In this document: positions 1-6,478 of the stretch, in pieces
How positions within the stretch are numbered: the first letter of the stretch is position 1
Layout of the letters: every line of letters begins with the position of its first letter
NCBI GenBank assembly: GCA_030424955.1
Contig: JAUHVS010000164.1
Coordinates: 1 to 9,981, forward strand
DNA length: 9,981 nt
Reading direction: 5' to 3'
Origin: a bacterium
GTDB lineage: Bacteria > Myxococcota_A > Bradymonadia > UBA7976 > UBA1532
The notes under the pieces: generated by a model
The model's database searches: none
The model's input: the letters and a program-made list of their open reading frames with translations, nothing else
Told to the model about the DNA's origin: nothing
Position numbers and translations under genes: made by a program

Positions 1-371
1 GCCTGACCCGCATCGAGGCGGGCCAGCACGCCGACGCGCTCCCCGCCCTGCAGCGGGCCATCGCGGGCTTCCGCCACCGCCGCCGCTGGCCCATGGTCGC
101 CGCCATCACGGCGGCCACGCTGCCAGCCCACGCCGCGCTGGGCGACTGGCAGGCCATGACCACCGCCCTGCGCGAGACGGACAGCCTGATGACCCGCACG
201 GGCCTGCGAGACGTCGACGCCGCCGAGATGCTGGAGCGCGCCGCTGAGCTGGCCCGCCCCACCCACCCGGACCTGGCCCGCAGCGCGTGGCAGCTGGCGC
301 TGGCGCAGTGGCAGGCCCTGGACCGCCCCGACCGCGCCCACGCGGTGCGCAGCGCCCTCGCCGGCGACTGA
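1..371 (+). CDS. C-terminal end of a TPR-like helical-repeat protein (partial)
   Basis: The reading frame is already open at the left edge (first full codon at base 3) and ends at TGA 369-371, so about 122 residues of C-terminus are visible. An internal ATG at 93 has coding sequence upstream in the same frame and is probably not the start. The peptide is almost entirely amphipathic helix, rich in Ala, Leu, Arg and Trp. Segments such as ALPALQRAIAGFR, AALGDWQAMTTALRETDSL and SAWQLALAQWQALDRPDRA look like degenerate tetratricopeptide (TPR) helix pairs. In high-GC delta-proteobacteria such tails often close large multidomain proteins, for example Ser/Thr kinases or AAA-ATPase regulators with TPR arrays. 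Nothing in the visible part shows which kind this is, so the function is open. The gene converges on the minus-strand gene ending at 392, with 20 bases between the stops. Confidence 0.72.
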   Translation, partial: LTRIEAGQHADALPALQRAIAGFRHRRRWPMVAAITAATLPAHAALGDWQAMTTALRETDSLMTRTGLRDVDAAEMLERAAELARPTHPDLARSAWQLALAQWQALDRPDRAHAVRSALAGD

Positions 372-391
372 GGGGCCCGCTCAGGCGCCGG

Positions 392-721
392 TCAGGCGTC
401 CACCAGGGCCGCCATCAGCACCGCCAGGGGCGCCGCCACCACCTCGCGGGGCCCCGCCGCCCAGCTCGCCTGGGCCGCGGCCAGCGCCTCGGGCACGGGC
501 GCCGTGCCCACCACCGTCACCGCGGCGAGCTGGGCCGCCGGCACCGCCAGGTGCGGCAGCGCGTAGGGCTCATCGCGCAGATCCAGCACCCCGGGCGTAC
601 ACGCCCACACCGCCCCGCAGAGCGCCACGCTGACCACGTCCCCCGCCTGTCCGGTGACCTGCCCGCCGGCCTGGCGACCGTCGACGGTGTTGAACCAGAA
701 CAGATCCCCCACGCTCACCAT
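392..721 (-). CDS. hypothetical protein, 109 aa
   Basis: I do not recognise this protein. I take the ATG at 721, which gives 109 residues beginning MVSVGDLFWFNTVDG and ending at TGA 394-392. A GTG at 739 in the same frame would add six residues but has no Shine-Dalgarno site, whereas the ATG is preceded by a run of seven G six bases upstream. The start overlaps the stop of the upstream lipoprotein gene in the arrangement ATGGTGA, a 7-base overlap suggesting translational coupling. No signal peptide is visible. The N-terminal half looks like short beta strands (GDLFWFNTVDGRQAGGQV, DVVSVALCGAVWACTPGVLDL); the C-terminal half is Ala-rich helix. The start loosely recalls small beta-rich proteins opening 'G-D-hydrophobic ... 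DGR..G.V' (Imm26-like), too weak to name a family. The mixed composition with Trp, Phe and Tyr, plus the tight coupling, argues for a real gene. Confidence 0.6.
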   Translation of the reverse strand: MVSVGDLFWFNTVDGRQAGGQVTGQAGDVVSVALCGAVWACTPGVLDLRDEPYALPHLAVPAAQLAAVTVVGTAPVPEALAAAQASWAAGPREVVAAPLAVLMAALVDA

Positions 722-1701
722 GCCGGCCCCCCCGTGCACCGCGGCTTGGGCAGCACCACCGCCACGTCCTCATCCCGTCCAAGCGGGTATTTGTCTGGAT
801 TCATTGGATCTTTCCGGTCGCCATCGTGATCGAACACCACCACCAGCCGGTCGCCGGCCACGGCCACCCCCTCGGGCTTGCCGGGCCACCGCACGCAGCG
901 GCGGGGCACGCCCGGCAGGCCGCTGACGGGGTCCAGGTCGGCGTAGGTCAGCCAGCCCGACACCGCCGCGCGCTCGGAGCCCGGCCCCTCGTGGCTCCAC
1001 AGCAGCCACAGCCCGGCGCCGTCGGCCGCCATGTCGCTCAGCCCGTAGGCGCGCCCCTCGTCCTGCAAGGTCACGCCGCCGTAGGCCTGCCGGCCCAGGT
1101 CATCCACCAGCACGGTCCACGGCACGAACCGCTCGGGCGTCGGCCAGTAGCCCCGCGTCCCCACCCAGATCCGGGGCCCCACCGCCGCCACCGCCTCGGC
1201 GTTCATCCACGTCACCTGCGCCCCCTGCGCCTCGGCCAGCGCCCGCGCCTGCGCGCCGACCGGGTGCGGCACCGCCACCAGCGCGGGGCAGCCCAGCGCC
1301 GGCGACGCGCAGCGCCACAGGCTCGATGACAGCAGCGACCACACGAGCAGCCCGCCCCCCGGCGTGGGCGCCAGGGCCTCCAGCTTGCGATCCGGTCGCC
1401 CGGGCCCCTCGCCCGCCAGGGCCGCGGTGGACACGACGGCGTTCGCCCCGGGGTGCAGGGGCCAGCGGTAGGCCGCGAGCCGGCCGTCCTTGTCGTTGAC
1501 CACCCACAGCCGGTCGCCGCGCACCGCCGCCCCGCTGGGCTCCCAGCGCAGCCCAGGGGTGGGCGCCTGCAGCCGGATGGCCTCGGGCCCCGTGGGATCC
1601 ACGCCGCGCCGCCCCTCGGGGCGCGCGCCACAGCCCCCGAGCAGCGCCAGGGCTGCCCCCACGCCGAGCCGCCACCCCTGCCCTCGGATCGCCCTGCGCA
1701 C
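715..1701 (-). CDS. beta-propeller-like lipoprotein (phytase-esterase/SdiA-regulated style)
   Basis: The start is GTG at 1701, preceded by GAGAGG eight bases upstream, giving 328 aa. Residues 1-23 form a signal peptide (RR start, then LGVGAALALLGG) with lipobox LGGC and the lipidated Cys at about 24, so export and lipid anchoring are predicted. The mature part shows five spaced copies of one pattern, a short acidic/Gly/Ala motif then a hydrophobic strand: PSGAAVRGDRLWVVND (residue ~55), LEALAPTPGGGLLVWS (~107), AEAVAAVGPRIWVGT (~168), LSDMAADGAGLWLLWS (~221) and PEGVAVAGDRLVVVFD (~276). Spacing of 52-61 residues fits propeller blades. The sequence after the last copy, FDHDGDRKD, looks like an acidic metal-binding loop. 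The style is that of the broad 'esterase-like activity of phytase' / SdiA-regulated propellers; that assignment is inference and no substrate can be named. It lies 64 bases downstream of the PDZ protein gene and overlaps the next gene by 7 bases. Confidence 0.8.
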   Translation of the reverse strand: MRRAIRGQGWRLGVGAALALLGGCGARPEGRRGVDPTGPEAIRLQAPTPGLRWEPSGAAVRGDRLWVVNDKDGRLAAYRWPLHPGANAVVSTAALAGEGPGRPDRKLEALAPTPGGGLLVWSLLSSSLWRCASPALGCPALVAVPHPVGAQARALAEAQGAQVTWMNAEAVAAVGPRIWVGTRGYWPTPERFVPWTVLVDDLGRQAYGGVTLQDEGRAYGLSDMAADGAGLWLLWSHEGPGSERAAVSGWLTYADLDPVSGLPGVPRRCVRWPGKPEGVAVAGDRLVVVFDHDGDRKDPMNPDKYPLGRDEDVAVVLPKPRCTGGPAW

Positions 1702-1724
1702 GCTGGCTGCCTCTCTGTGGATCC

Positions 1725-1759
1725 GTGGTGCCGCCCGCCGCGCAGCGGGGGCGCACCAC
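1725..1759 (-). terminator. strong intercistronic hairpin
   Basis: This inverted repeat fills most of the gap between the PDZ protein stop (1766) and the propeller lipoprotein start (1701). Outer arms 1725-1731 (GTGGTGC) and 1753-1759 (GCACCAC), middle arms 1733-1736 (GCCC) and 1749-1752 (GGGC), and inner arms 1738-1741 (CCGC) and 1745-1748 (GCGG) give 15 pairs, two single-base bulges and a 3-base loop. It starts six bases after the stop codon on the minus strand. No T-run follows, and the Shine-Dalgarno site of the next gene lies just beyond it. It is therefore more likely a partial terminator or an mRNA processing/stability hairpin than a complete terminator. Confidence 0.5.
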
Positions 1760-1765
1760 ACCGGG

Positions 1766-3307
1766 TCAGTTGTGGTGATGCCGCTGGGGGAAGGCGACCC
1801 GGCCGCGCACCAGCACGACCTCTTCGGTGGGGCCCTGCCCCCCGCGCTGCACCTGGAGCACCACCTCGGTGCCCTCCTCGCCGCGGATGGCCTGCGCCAC
1901 GCGCTGCATGCCCATCGCGCGGGCCGACTGCCCGCCGACCGAGACCACCACGTCCCCGCTCGCCAGCACCGCCGACGCCGGCCCATCCGGCACCAGCCGC
2001 CCCAGGCGCACGCCGTTCGGGTGCGGCATCAGCACCGCGCCGATGCCCGTCAGCTCACCCTGCGGGCGCGCGTCGGTGGACGGCGTGAGCTCGAAGTCGC
2101 GCTCGAGCCGGTCCCCCGGGCCCCCCTCCACGCCGCCGAGCAGCAGCGAGCGGTAGCCCTCGGCCGACACCCGGATGCTGGTGCGCACCCCGGGCAGCGC
2201 CCGCAGCGTGTAGCGCCCGTCCTCGCCCGTGAAGGCCCCCACCGCCTCGGCCAGCGCCGACGACCGCCACTCGGCGGGCACCACGCTCGCGCCCACCACC
2301 GGCCGCCCCGTGCGCGCGTCGGTCACCCGGCCCGTCAGCACCGTCGACGCCTTCAGCTGCAGCACCACGCCGGTGATCCGGTCCCCCGACGCCACGGTGA
2401 TGCCGCGCACCTCGCCGGGCTGGTAGCCCTCGGCGGCGGCCCACACCTTCAGCTCGCCGGGCGCGAGCGGCCCCAGCTCGAAGCGCCCATCCCCCGACTC
2501 GAAGGACTGCGCCGGGGGCCCGCCGCTCATCCACGTGAGGGGGGACGCGGTCACCGAGAAGGACGGCACGGGATCGCCATCCGCGTCCACCACCCGGCCC
2601 TCGATCCACGCGCCCCCGGGCAGCTCGACGGTCACCTCGCCCGGCGCCGACACGTCTACCCGCGCCTGCCCGTGCTGCCCGTGGTACGCGCTCAGGTGAT
2701 AGTCGCCGTCCCCCGGCCAGGACATCGCGAAGCGCCCGGCGCCATCCGACGTGGCCACGGCCAGCGCCCGGCGGCCGCCCACCGCGCGCAGCACCAGCCG
2801 CGCCTCCGCCACCGGCGCGCCGGCCACCAGCACCCGCCCGCGCACCCCGGGCAGCGGCGCGAGCTGCACGTCCAGGGTCACGCGGGGCGCGGCCTCGAAG
2901 CTGGGCGACGTGAGGGTGAAGGGCTCGAAGCCGGTGGCCGAGAACACCAGCGCCTCGACGTCCGGGCGCAGGCGATCGAGCTGGTAGCGCCCGGCCCCGT
3001 CGGCCGTGGCCTGCCGGGTCTTGCCCCCCGGCAGCGTGGCCACCACCCGGGCGCCGGCGACGGGGGCCCCGCCGTCATCGGTGATGCGCCCCACGACGGT
3101 GCGCGGGCCGTCCGCGGGCCACGCCACCTCGGTGTCCTCGGGGGCGGGGGGTGGGCCGCCATCGGCGTACACCACGTCGACAGCGAAGCGGGCCGACGGC
3201 GCGGCCGCCCGTGGGGCGGGATCGCCCCCGATGGAGACCACCCAGACCAGGGCGAGCAGCGCCCCCAAGCCGGCCAGCAAGAGCACCAGGGTCGCGGATC
3301 GTTTCAT
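1766..3307 (-). CDS. membrane-anchored protein with four carboxypeptidase-regulatory-like domains and a C-terminal PDZ domain
   Basis: The ATG at 3307 gives 513 aa starting MKRSATLVLLLAGLGALLAL, a signal-anchor helix at residues ~5-26 with no lipobox Cys. An in-frame GTG at 3346 would put 13 non-hydrophobic residues before the helix and is less likely. Neither start has a clear Shine-Dalgarno site. Four Ig-like repeats of the carboxypeptidase-regulatory type follow, each opening with a G-R-[VI] strand then a G/P/V-rich turn: VVGRITDDGGAPVAGARV (~71), VRGRVLVAGAPVAEARL (~155), IEGRVVDADGDPVPSFSV (~235) and LTGRVTDARTGRPVVGASV (~324). D-G-x-[GR]-[RY] turns recur within them. Residues ~420-505 form a PDZ domain (GVRLGRLVPDGPASAVLASGD, then VVSVGGQSA). 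No protease catalytic domain is present. The likely role is a periplasmic or surface scaffold that binds peptide termini; the ligand is unknown. The protein ends RHHHN. Confidence 0.88.
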   Translation of the reverse strand: MKRSATLVLLLAGLGALLALVWVVSIGGDPAPRAAAPSARFAVDVVYADGGPPPAPEDTEVAWPADGPRTVVGRITDDGGAPVAGARVVATLPGGKTRQATADGAGRYQLDRLRPDVEALVFSATGFEPFTLTSPSFEAAPRVTLDVQLAPLPGVRGRVLVAGAPVAEARLVLRAVGGRRALAVATSDGAGRFAMSWPGDGDYHLSAYHGQHGQARVDVSAPGEVTVELPGGAWIEGRVVDADGDPVPSFSVTASPLTWMSGGPPAQSFESGDGRFELGPLAPGELKVWAAAEGYQPGEVRGITVASGDRITGVVLQLKASTVLTGRVTDARTGRPVVGASVVPAEWRSSALAEAVGAFTGEDGRYTLRALPGVRTSIRVSAEGYRSLLLGGVEGGPGDRLERDFELTPSTDARPQGELTGIGAVLMPHPNGVRLGRLVPDGPASAVLASGDVVVSVGGQSARAMGMQRVAQAIRGEEGTEVVLQVQRGGQGPTEEVVLVRGRVAFPQRHHHN

Positions 3308-3589
3308 GGGCGGCAGGATAGTGCTGGGGGGACCCTCGATCCACACGCACCCCCGCCGGCGCGACCGCGAGCAGGCCGCAGTCCGCCACCCAGCGGCCGG
3401 GGCGACCGCCCCCCTCGCGCGGCGCGCAGCCCCCCGTCGGGCTGCTCAAGGGCGCGGGGCCAGCCAGCCGGACGTGACACGATCCATCGCAGCGGCCACC
3501 GCACCGGGCCCGGCGCCCTCCGCGAAGGCGCGGGCGCTGGGCGTCTCAGCAGCGGGTGGTGGCCCAGGGGCGGGCCCCGCCGAGCGCGG
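3308..3589. other. intergenic region without a supported gene
   Basis: These 282 bases separate the 64-aa membrane protein gene (stop at 3590) from the PDZ protein start (3307), both on the minus strand. I see no gene with a start site and protein-like composition here. The open frames crossing it are Arg/Pro/Ala-rich shadows. Short GC inverted repeats occur, for example GGGGC/GCCCC at 3567-3578, but none is convincing as a terminator. A promoter for the downstream minus-strand cluster could lie here, but I cannot place a -35/-10 pair. Confidence 0.5.
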
Positions 3590-3784
3590 TCAGGGCGCGG
3601 TGTCGCCCGGCGTCGCCTTCGCGGACGCAGGGGTCGCCGGCGTGGCCGGCTTGGCGGTGGCCGGGTTGAACCCGCGCTCGGTCGCCGTCTCGTACGGCGG
3701 CGTCTTCTGCATGTAGAAGTACCAGCCCCCCAGGGCCACGATGAGCACAACGCCCAGACCGGCGATCAGCTGAATCGGCTTCAT
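3590..3784 (-). CDS. small single-helix membrane protein, 64 aa
   Basis: The start ATG at 3784 has an excellent Shine-Dalgarno site (GGAGGG, six bases upstream), which is the main evidence that this short frame is real. Residues 1-5 are a short positive start (MKPIQ), followed by a hydrophobic helix at ~6-25 (LIAGLGVVLIVALGGWYFYM). Residues 26-64 form a hydrophilic tail containing the low-complexity stretch ATAKPATPATPASAKATP, typical of a flexible envelope-spanning linker. There is no lipobox. I do not recognise a family; it could be a small envelope or assembly factor. It is divergent from the metalloprotease lipoprotein (154 bases between the starts) and is the first gene of the minus-strand set, though 282 bases separate it from the PDZ gene. 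A weak -10-like GGTAAT lies 28 bases upstream on the minus strand, without a good -35. Confidence 0.8.
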   Translation of the reverse strand: MKPIQLIAGLGVVLIVALGGWYFYMQKTPPYETATERGFNPATAKPATPATPASAKATPGDTAP

Positions 3785-3938
3785 GTCGAACCCTCCAAGT
3801 TCCCCCAGGTTGATTACCTACCCCGTCGCCGCGGTACCGTCCAGCCCCAGGCGACGCCCGGCGCCGTCTGGGCCTCGCCCGCGCCCGCTCGGGGCGTGCG
3901 ACCCCGTCACTGCCCCACCTCTCACCATGGAGCGACCC

Positions 3939-5276
3939 ATGCGCCTCGCCCTCACGCTCGCCGCCTGGGGCCTGGCGGCCTGCACCGCGACCGGGCCCCT
4001 GCCCTCATCGGCTGGGGATGGGGGGGCGCCTGACCTCGCGGGGTCGAGCGCACCCGACGGGCACGCCCCCGACGGCGCGCCGCCCCAGGATGGCGCACCG
4101 GTGGCCGAGGTGGGTCCACCCCTCGACGGTGGCGCCGGCTCCGACGGGGGCGGCCCGGACCTGGGCGACGGCCTCGACGCCGGCCCCACCGACGCCGACC
4201 CCACCGACGCCGGCCCCCCCGACCTGGGCGACGACGGCCCGCCCGCCCTGCAGGTCGTCGCCCTCGGCCCGCAGCCCCTGCGCACCCCCCTCACCGTGCG
4301 GCTTGAGGCGCCGGCCGATGGCCTGCTCATCCAGGCCCGCGGCCCGGCGGAGGCGATCCTGGGCGTCGTGGACGTGCGCGGCCCCGACGGCCCCCTCGTC
4401 GGCCACTCCGGCCTCGAGGGCCCCTCCCGCGCGGTCCCCAACCCGGGCGTGGCGACAGCGCTCCTGCCCAACGACGGCAGCGGGCCCCTCCCCGCGGGCG
4501 AGTACCGCTTCACCGTCACCGCCATCGGCGCCGACGTGGCCGACACCGCCGAGGTCGAGATCTGGATCAGCCGGGGCGCGGGGGCCCACCTGCGGGTCAA
4601 CGTCTGGGTCCCGCCCGCCCTGGGGATCGCCCTCGACGACCCCGCCCTCGACCTCTTTGCGGCGGCCCTGCGCGGCCGGGTCGCCGCCCTGGGGGTCGAC
4701 GCCGTCAGCGTCGCGGTGCAGGGGCTGCCGGCCGAGACCGATCCGGTGGTGCGCATGAACGGCCTGCGCCGCGACTTCTCGGGCCTGAGCGCCCTGGCGG
4801 CGCAGCGCCCCCTCGACACACCGCCGGGCGTCGAGGTGTACCTCGTCGAGGACATCCTCGACGGCGAGCAGCGCATCAACGGCTTCGCCGCCGGGCTCCC
4901 CGCGCCCCTCGGCTGGCCCGACACCGCAGCCAGCGTCGTCGCGGTGCGCGGCGTGCTCCTGCCCGACTTCCCCGCCGCCGTCGCCGACTTCGCGCAGCAC
5001 GAGATCGGGCACGCCCTGGGCCTGTTCCACACCACCGAGCCCTTCGGCGACCGCCACGACCCCCTCGACGACACCCTGCCCTGCCCCCTGGCCTGCGACG
5101 CCGACGGCGACGGGGTGCTGTTCGCGCGCGAGTGCGGCGCTCAGGGCCAGGGCAGCCCGCCGTGCCAGGGCGCGAGCGACAACGTCATGTTCTGGACCCT
5201 GGGCGGCCAGCGCGGGGTGAGCGCGCAGCAGCGCGCCGTCACCCGCCGTCACCCGTTGGCGGGCCTGCCGCCCTGA
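3939..5276 (+). CDS. secreted lipoprotein zinc metalloprotease, metzincin-like
   Basis: The ATG at 3939 is favoured because GGAG lies six bases upstream (an ATG at 3927 overlaps that site), giving 445 aa. It opens with a short lipoprotein signal peptide, MRLALTLAAWGLAAC, with lipobox LAAC and Cys15. Residues ~17-98 are an Asp/Gly/Pro/Ala linker, probably a surface spacer. Residues ~104-212 look like a beta-sandwich (ending EYRFTVTAIGADVADTAEVEIW). The catalytic domain, ~215-445, contains HEIGHALGLFH at 354-364, the metzincin zinc motif HExxHxxGxxH: three His ligands (354, 358, 364) and the catalytic Glu355. The Met-turn is probably SDNVMFW (Met417). Between them are four Cys (382, 386, 399, 409), likely disulfides, and a DADGDG loop that may bind calcium. 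The predicted activity is peptide hydrolysis outside the cytoplasm; the substrate is unknown. The exact metzincin family is not clear to me. Confidence 0.9.
   Translation: MRLALTLAAWGLAACTATGPLPSSAGDGGAPDLAGSSAPDGHAPDGAPPQDGAPVAEVGPPLDGGAGSDGGGPDLGDGLDAGPTDADPTDAGPPDLGDDGPPALQVVALGPQPLRTPLTVRLEAPADGLLIQARGPAEAILGVVDVRGPDGPLVGHSGLEGPSRAVPNPGVATALLPNDGSGPLPAGEYRFTVTAIGADVADTAEVEIWISRGAGAHLRVNVWVPPALGIALDDPALDLFAAALRGRVAALGVDAVSVAVQGLPAETDPVVRMNGLRRDFSGLSALAAQRPLDTPPGVEVYLVEDILDGEQRINGFAAGLPAPLGWPDTAASVVAVRGVLLPDFPAAVADFAQHEIGHALGLFHTTEPFGDRHDPLDDTLPCPLACDADGDGVLFARECGAQGQGSPPCQGASDNVMFWTLGGQRGVSAQQRAVTRRHPLAGLPP
4158..4233 (+). repeat. 15-bp tandem repeat in the lipoprotein linker
   Basis: Three in-frame 15-base units lie at 4176-4190, 4191-4205 and 4206-4220. 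They differ at one or two positions and encode DAGPT, DADPT and DAGPP. They are flanked by two copies of GACCTGGGCGACG (4158-4170 and 4221-4233), which encode DLGD. The unit length is a multiple of three, so copy number can vary without breaking the metalloprotease frame; it would only change spacer length. Confidence 0.8.
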
Positions 5277-5294
5277 GCGGTGGCGCGCGCCCCG

Positions 5295-5328
5295 GTCCGG
5301 CGGCGGAGGTTGCGCCGCCGCCGCGGAC
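5295..5328 (+). terminator. GC-rich hairpin after the metalloprotease gene
   Basis: Arms GTCCG + GCGGCGG (5295-5306) and CCGCCGC + CGGAC (5315-5321, 5324-5328) pair over 12 bases, with a 2-base bulge (5322-5323) and an 8-base loop. It begins 18 bases after the stop codon of the metalloprotease gene. Only a short CTTT follows (5335-5338), so it is not a canonical intrinsic terminator. It may attenuate transcription into the next lipoprotein gene or protect the 3' end. Confidence 0.4.
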
Positions 5329-5372
5329 GGGTCACCTTTCGAGCACCTCAGTCCGCGACCCGGAGCCCCCCC

Positions 5373-6212
5373 TTGAAACGAATGCTCTTGACCACCAGCG
5401 TCGCGCTCGCCACAGCCGCGTGTGGCGCGAAGGGCCCTGCAGCCCCGGCGGGCCCCGCCCCCTGCGCCACCGCGGCCACTCAGCTCAAGGCCCGCCTGGG
5501 CCCCGAGCTCGCCGGCGTCGACACCCGGCTCACCCTCCCGCTGGGCCCGACCAGCCGGGGCGGCTGCGCCCTCGTCTACCGCACGCTGGCCGAAGAGTCG
5601 CCGGACGAGCTGGAGGACGCCGACATCGGTGGCCCGGAGCAGCACCTGGCCATCTCGCTGCCAGACACCCGTGACCAGCAGGTGCTGACCCTGCAGAGCG
5701 CCGCGGAGGCCGCGCCGGGGCCCGTGGCCATCAAGATCAGCCTCAAGGACGTCACCGGCAACGGCCGCCCCGAGCTGGTCGCCGTCGAAGACGCCGGCAC
5801 CGTGGGCGACGCCTACCGGGGCTTGCGGGTGTTCACCTATGCGGCGGGGGCCTCGGCCGCCCGCGAGGTCTTCAGCGAGCGCTTGGTCATCAAGACCCCC
5901 GAGGGGCTGGAGCTGATCCCCGAGTGGCGGGCGGGCAGCGTGGAGGCCAAGCGGGCGATCCTGCTCGACGGCGCGGGCACCTTCCGCATCTTCACCTGGG
6001 CCCCCTCGACCCAGACCTTCGCCTTCGACGAGGCCGCCACCGCGGCCCGCAACCCGAAGCCCGCGGCCCCCCCTGCGGCCCCTGGCAGCGACGGCCTGCC
6101 CGCTGACGCCACGCCGGACGCGCCCACCGACGCCCCGGCCCCGGACGCCAAGGGCCCCGCGGCCGCGCCCGCGAGCGACGCCCCGAAGGTCCCCACCATC
6201 GAGCTCCCCTGA
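5373..6212 (+). CDS. probable lipoprotein with an Ala/Pro/Asp-rich tail, 279 aa
   Basis: I choose the TTG at 5373 because GGAG lies seven bases upstream and it gives a proper signal peptide start, MKRMLLTTSVALATAACGAKG. An ATG at 5382 is possible but lacks a ribosome site and loses the positive residues. The Cys at 17 follows ATAA, a lipobox with Thr instead of Leu at -3, so lipidation is likely but not certain. The core, residues ~25-225, contains RTLAEESPDELEDADIGGPEQ, then KDVTGNGRPELVAVEDAG at ~125, which resembles the D-x-T-G-D/N-G-x-x-E loops of FG-GAP/VCBS-type repeats, then GLRVFTY and FRIFTW strands. The C-terminal ~55 residues are disordered Ala/Pro/Asp repeats (DATPDAPTDAPAPDAK). 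No enzyme motif is visible. It follows the metalloprotease by 96 bases on the same strand, so co-expression is possible. I do not recognise a family. Confidence 0.82.
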   Translation: MKRMLLTTSVALATAACGAKGPAAPAGPAPCATAATQLKARLGPELAGVDTRLTLPLGPTSRGGCALVYRTLAEESPDELEDADIGGPEQHLAISLPDTRDQQVLTLQSAAEAAPGPVAIKISLKDVTGNGRPELVAVEDAGTVGDAYRGLRVFTYAAGASAAREVFSERLVIKTPEGLELIPEWRAGSVEAKRAILLDGAGTFRIFTWAPSTQTFAFDEAATAARNPKPAAPPAAPGSDGLPADATPDAPTDAPAPDAKGPAAAPASDAPKVPTIELP

Positions 6213-6478
6213 CCGCCCATTCAGGGCGGCGGCCCGCCTGGATTGAGCGCCGCCCCTGGTCGAACTCTCTGGCGGCGCTCCGCCCATGCCCCGCAGATCG
6301 CTGCGCGCAGCACCCCAGGTGCGGCTCGACCACGCGACCCCTCGCGTCGCCCTGGGCGACCGGGTGTCGGCCGACTCGCTGGCGGGCTGTGTGGAAGAGG
6401 CGGCGGGCGATCCCCGCCACGGGGCGCCGGTGACAGCCAGCGCCGCAGGCCGTCGGGGCGCTGCGCCCCGGGCCCGAC
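6213..6478. other. convergent intergenic region with 3'-end hairpins
   Basis: These 266 bases separate two convergent stops (6212 on plus, 6479 on minus). CCGCCC (6213-6218) and GGGCGG (6224-6229) form a 6-bp hairpin with a 5-base loop directly after the plus-strand stop. An alternative 8-bp pairing joins GGGCGGCG (6224-6231) to CGCCGCCC (6248-6255). Next to the minus-strand stop, CGGGGCG (6454-6460) and CGCCCCG (6464-6470) form a 7-bp stem with a 3-base loop, nested within GTCGGG/CCCGAC (6452-6457, 6473-6478), which offers a competing pairing. No T-tract follows any of them. I looked for tRNA and small genes in the middle and saw none supported. Confidence 0.5.

Noticed and set aside
1702..1986. 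Extension of the propeller lipoprotein to an upstream start at 1986
   Set aside because: The extra 95 residues are Arg/Ser/Trp-rich and overlap the end of the PDZ gene, while the GTG at 1701 has a ribosome site and begins a proper lipoprotein signal peptide.
3783..3938. Earlier starts for the metalloprotease at 3783 or 3927
   Set aside because: The extra N-terminus from 3783 is Pro/Arg-rich and would bury the signal peptide; the ATG at 3927 overlaps the GGAG ribosome site that serves the ATG at 3939.
1490..4033. An 847-codon open frame on the plus strand
   Set aside because: It is antisense to the PDZ and propeller genes, has Arg/Pro/His-rich composition, no ribosome site and no recognisable domain.
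6213..6478. Possible tRNA or structured RNA gene in the convergent gap
   Set aside because: No T-loop consensus or cloverleaf could be found; the pairings seen are short hairpins next to stop codons.
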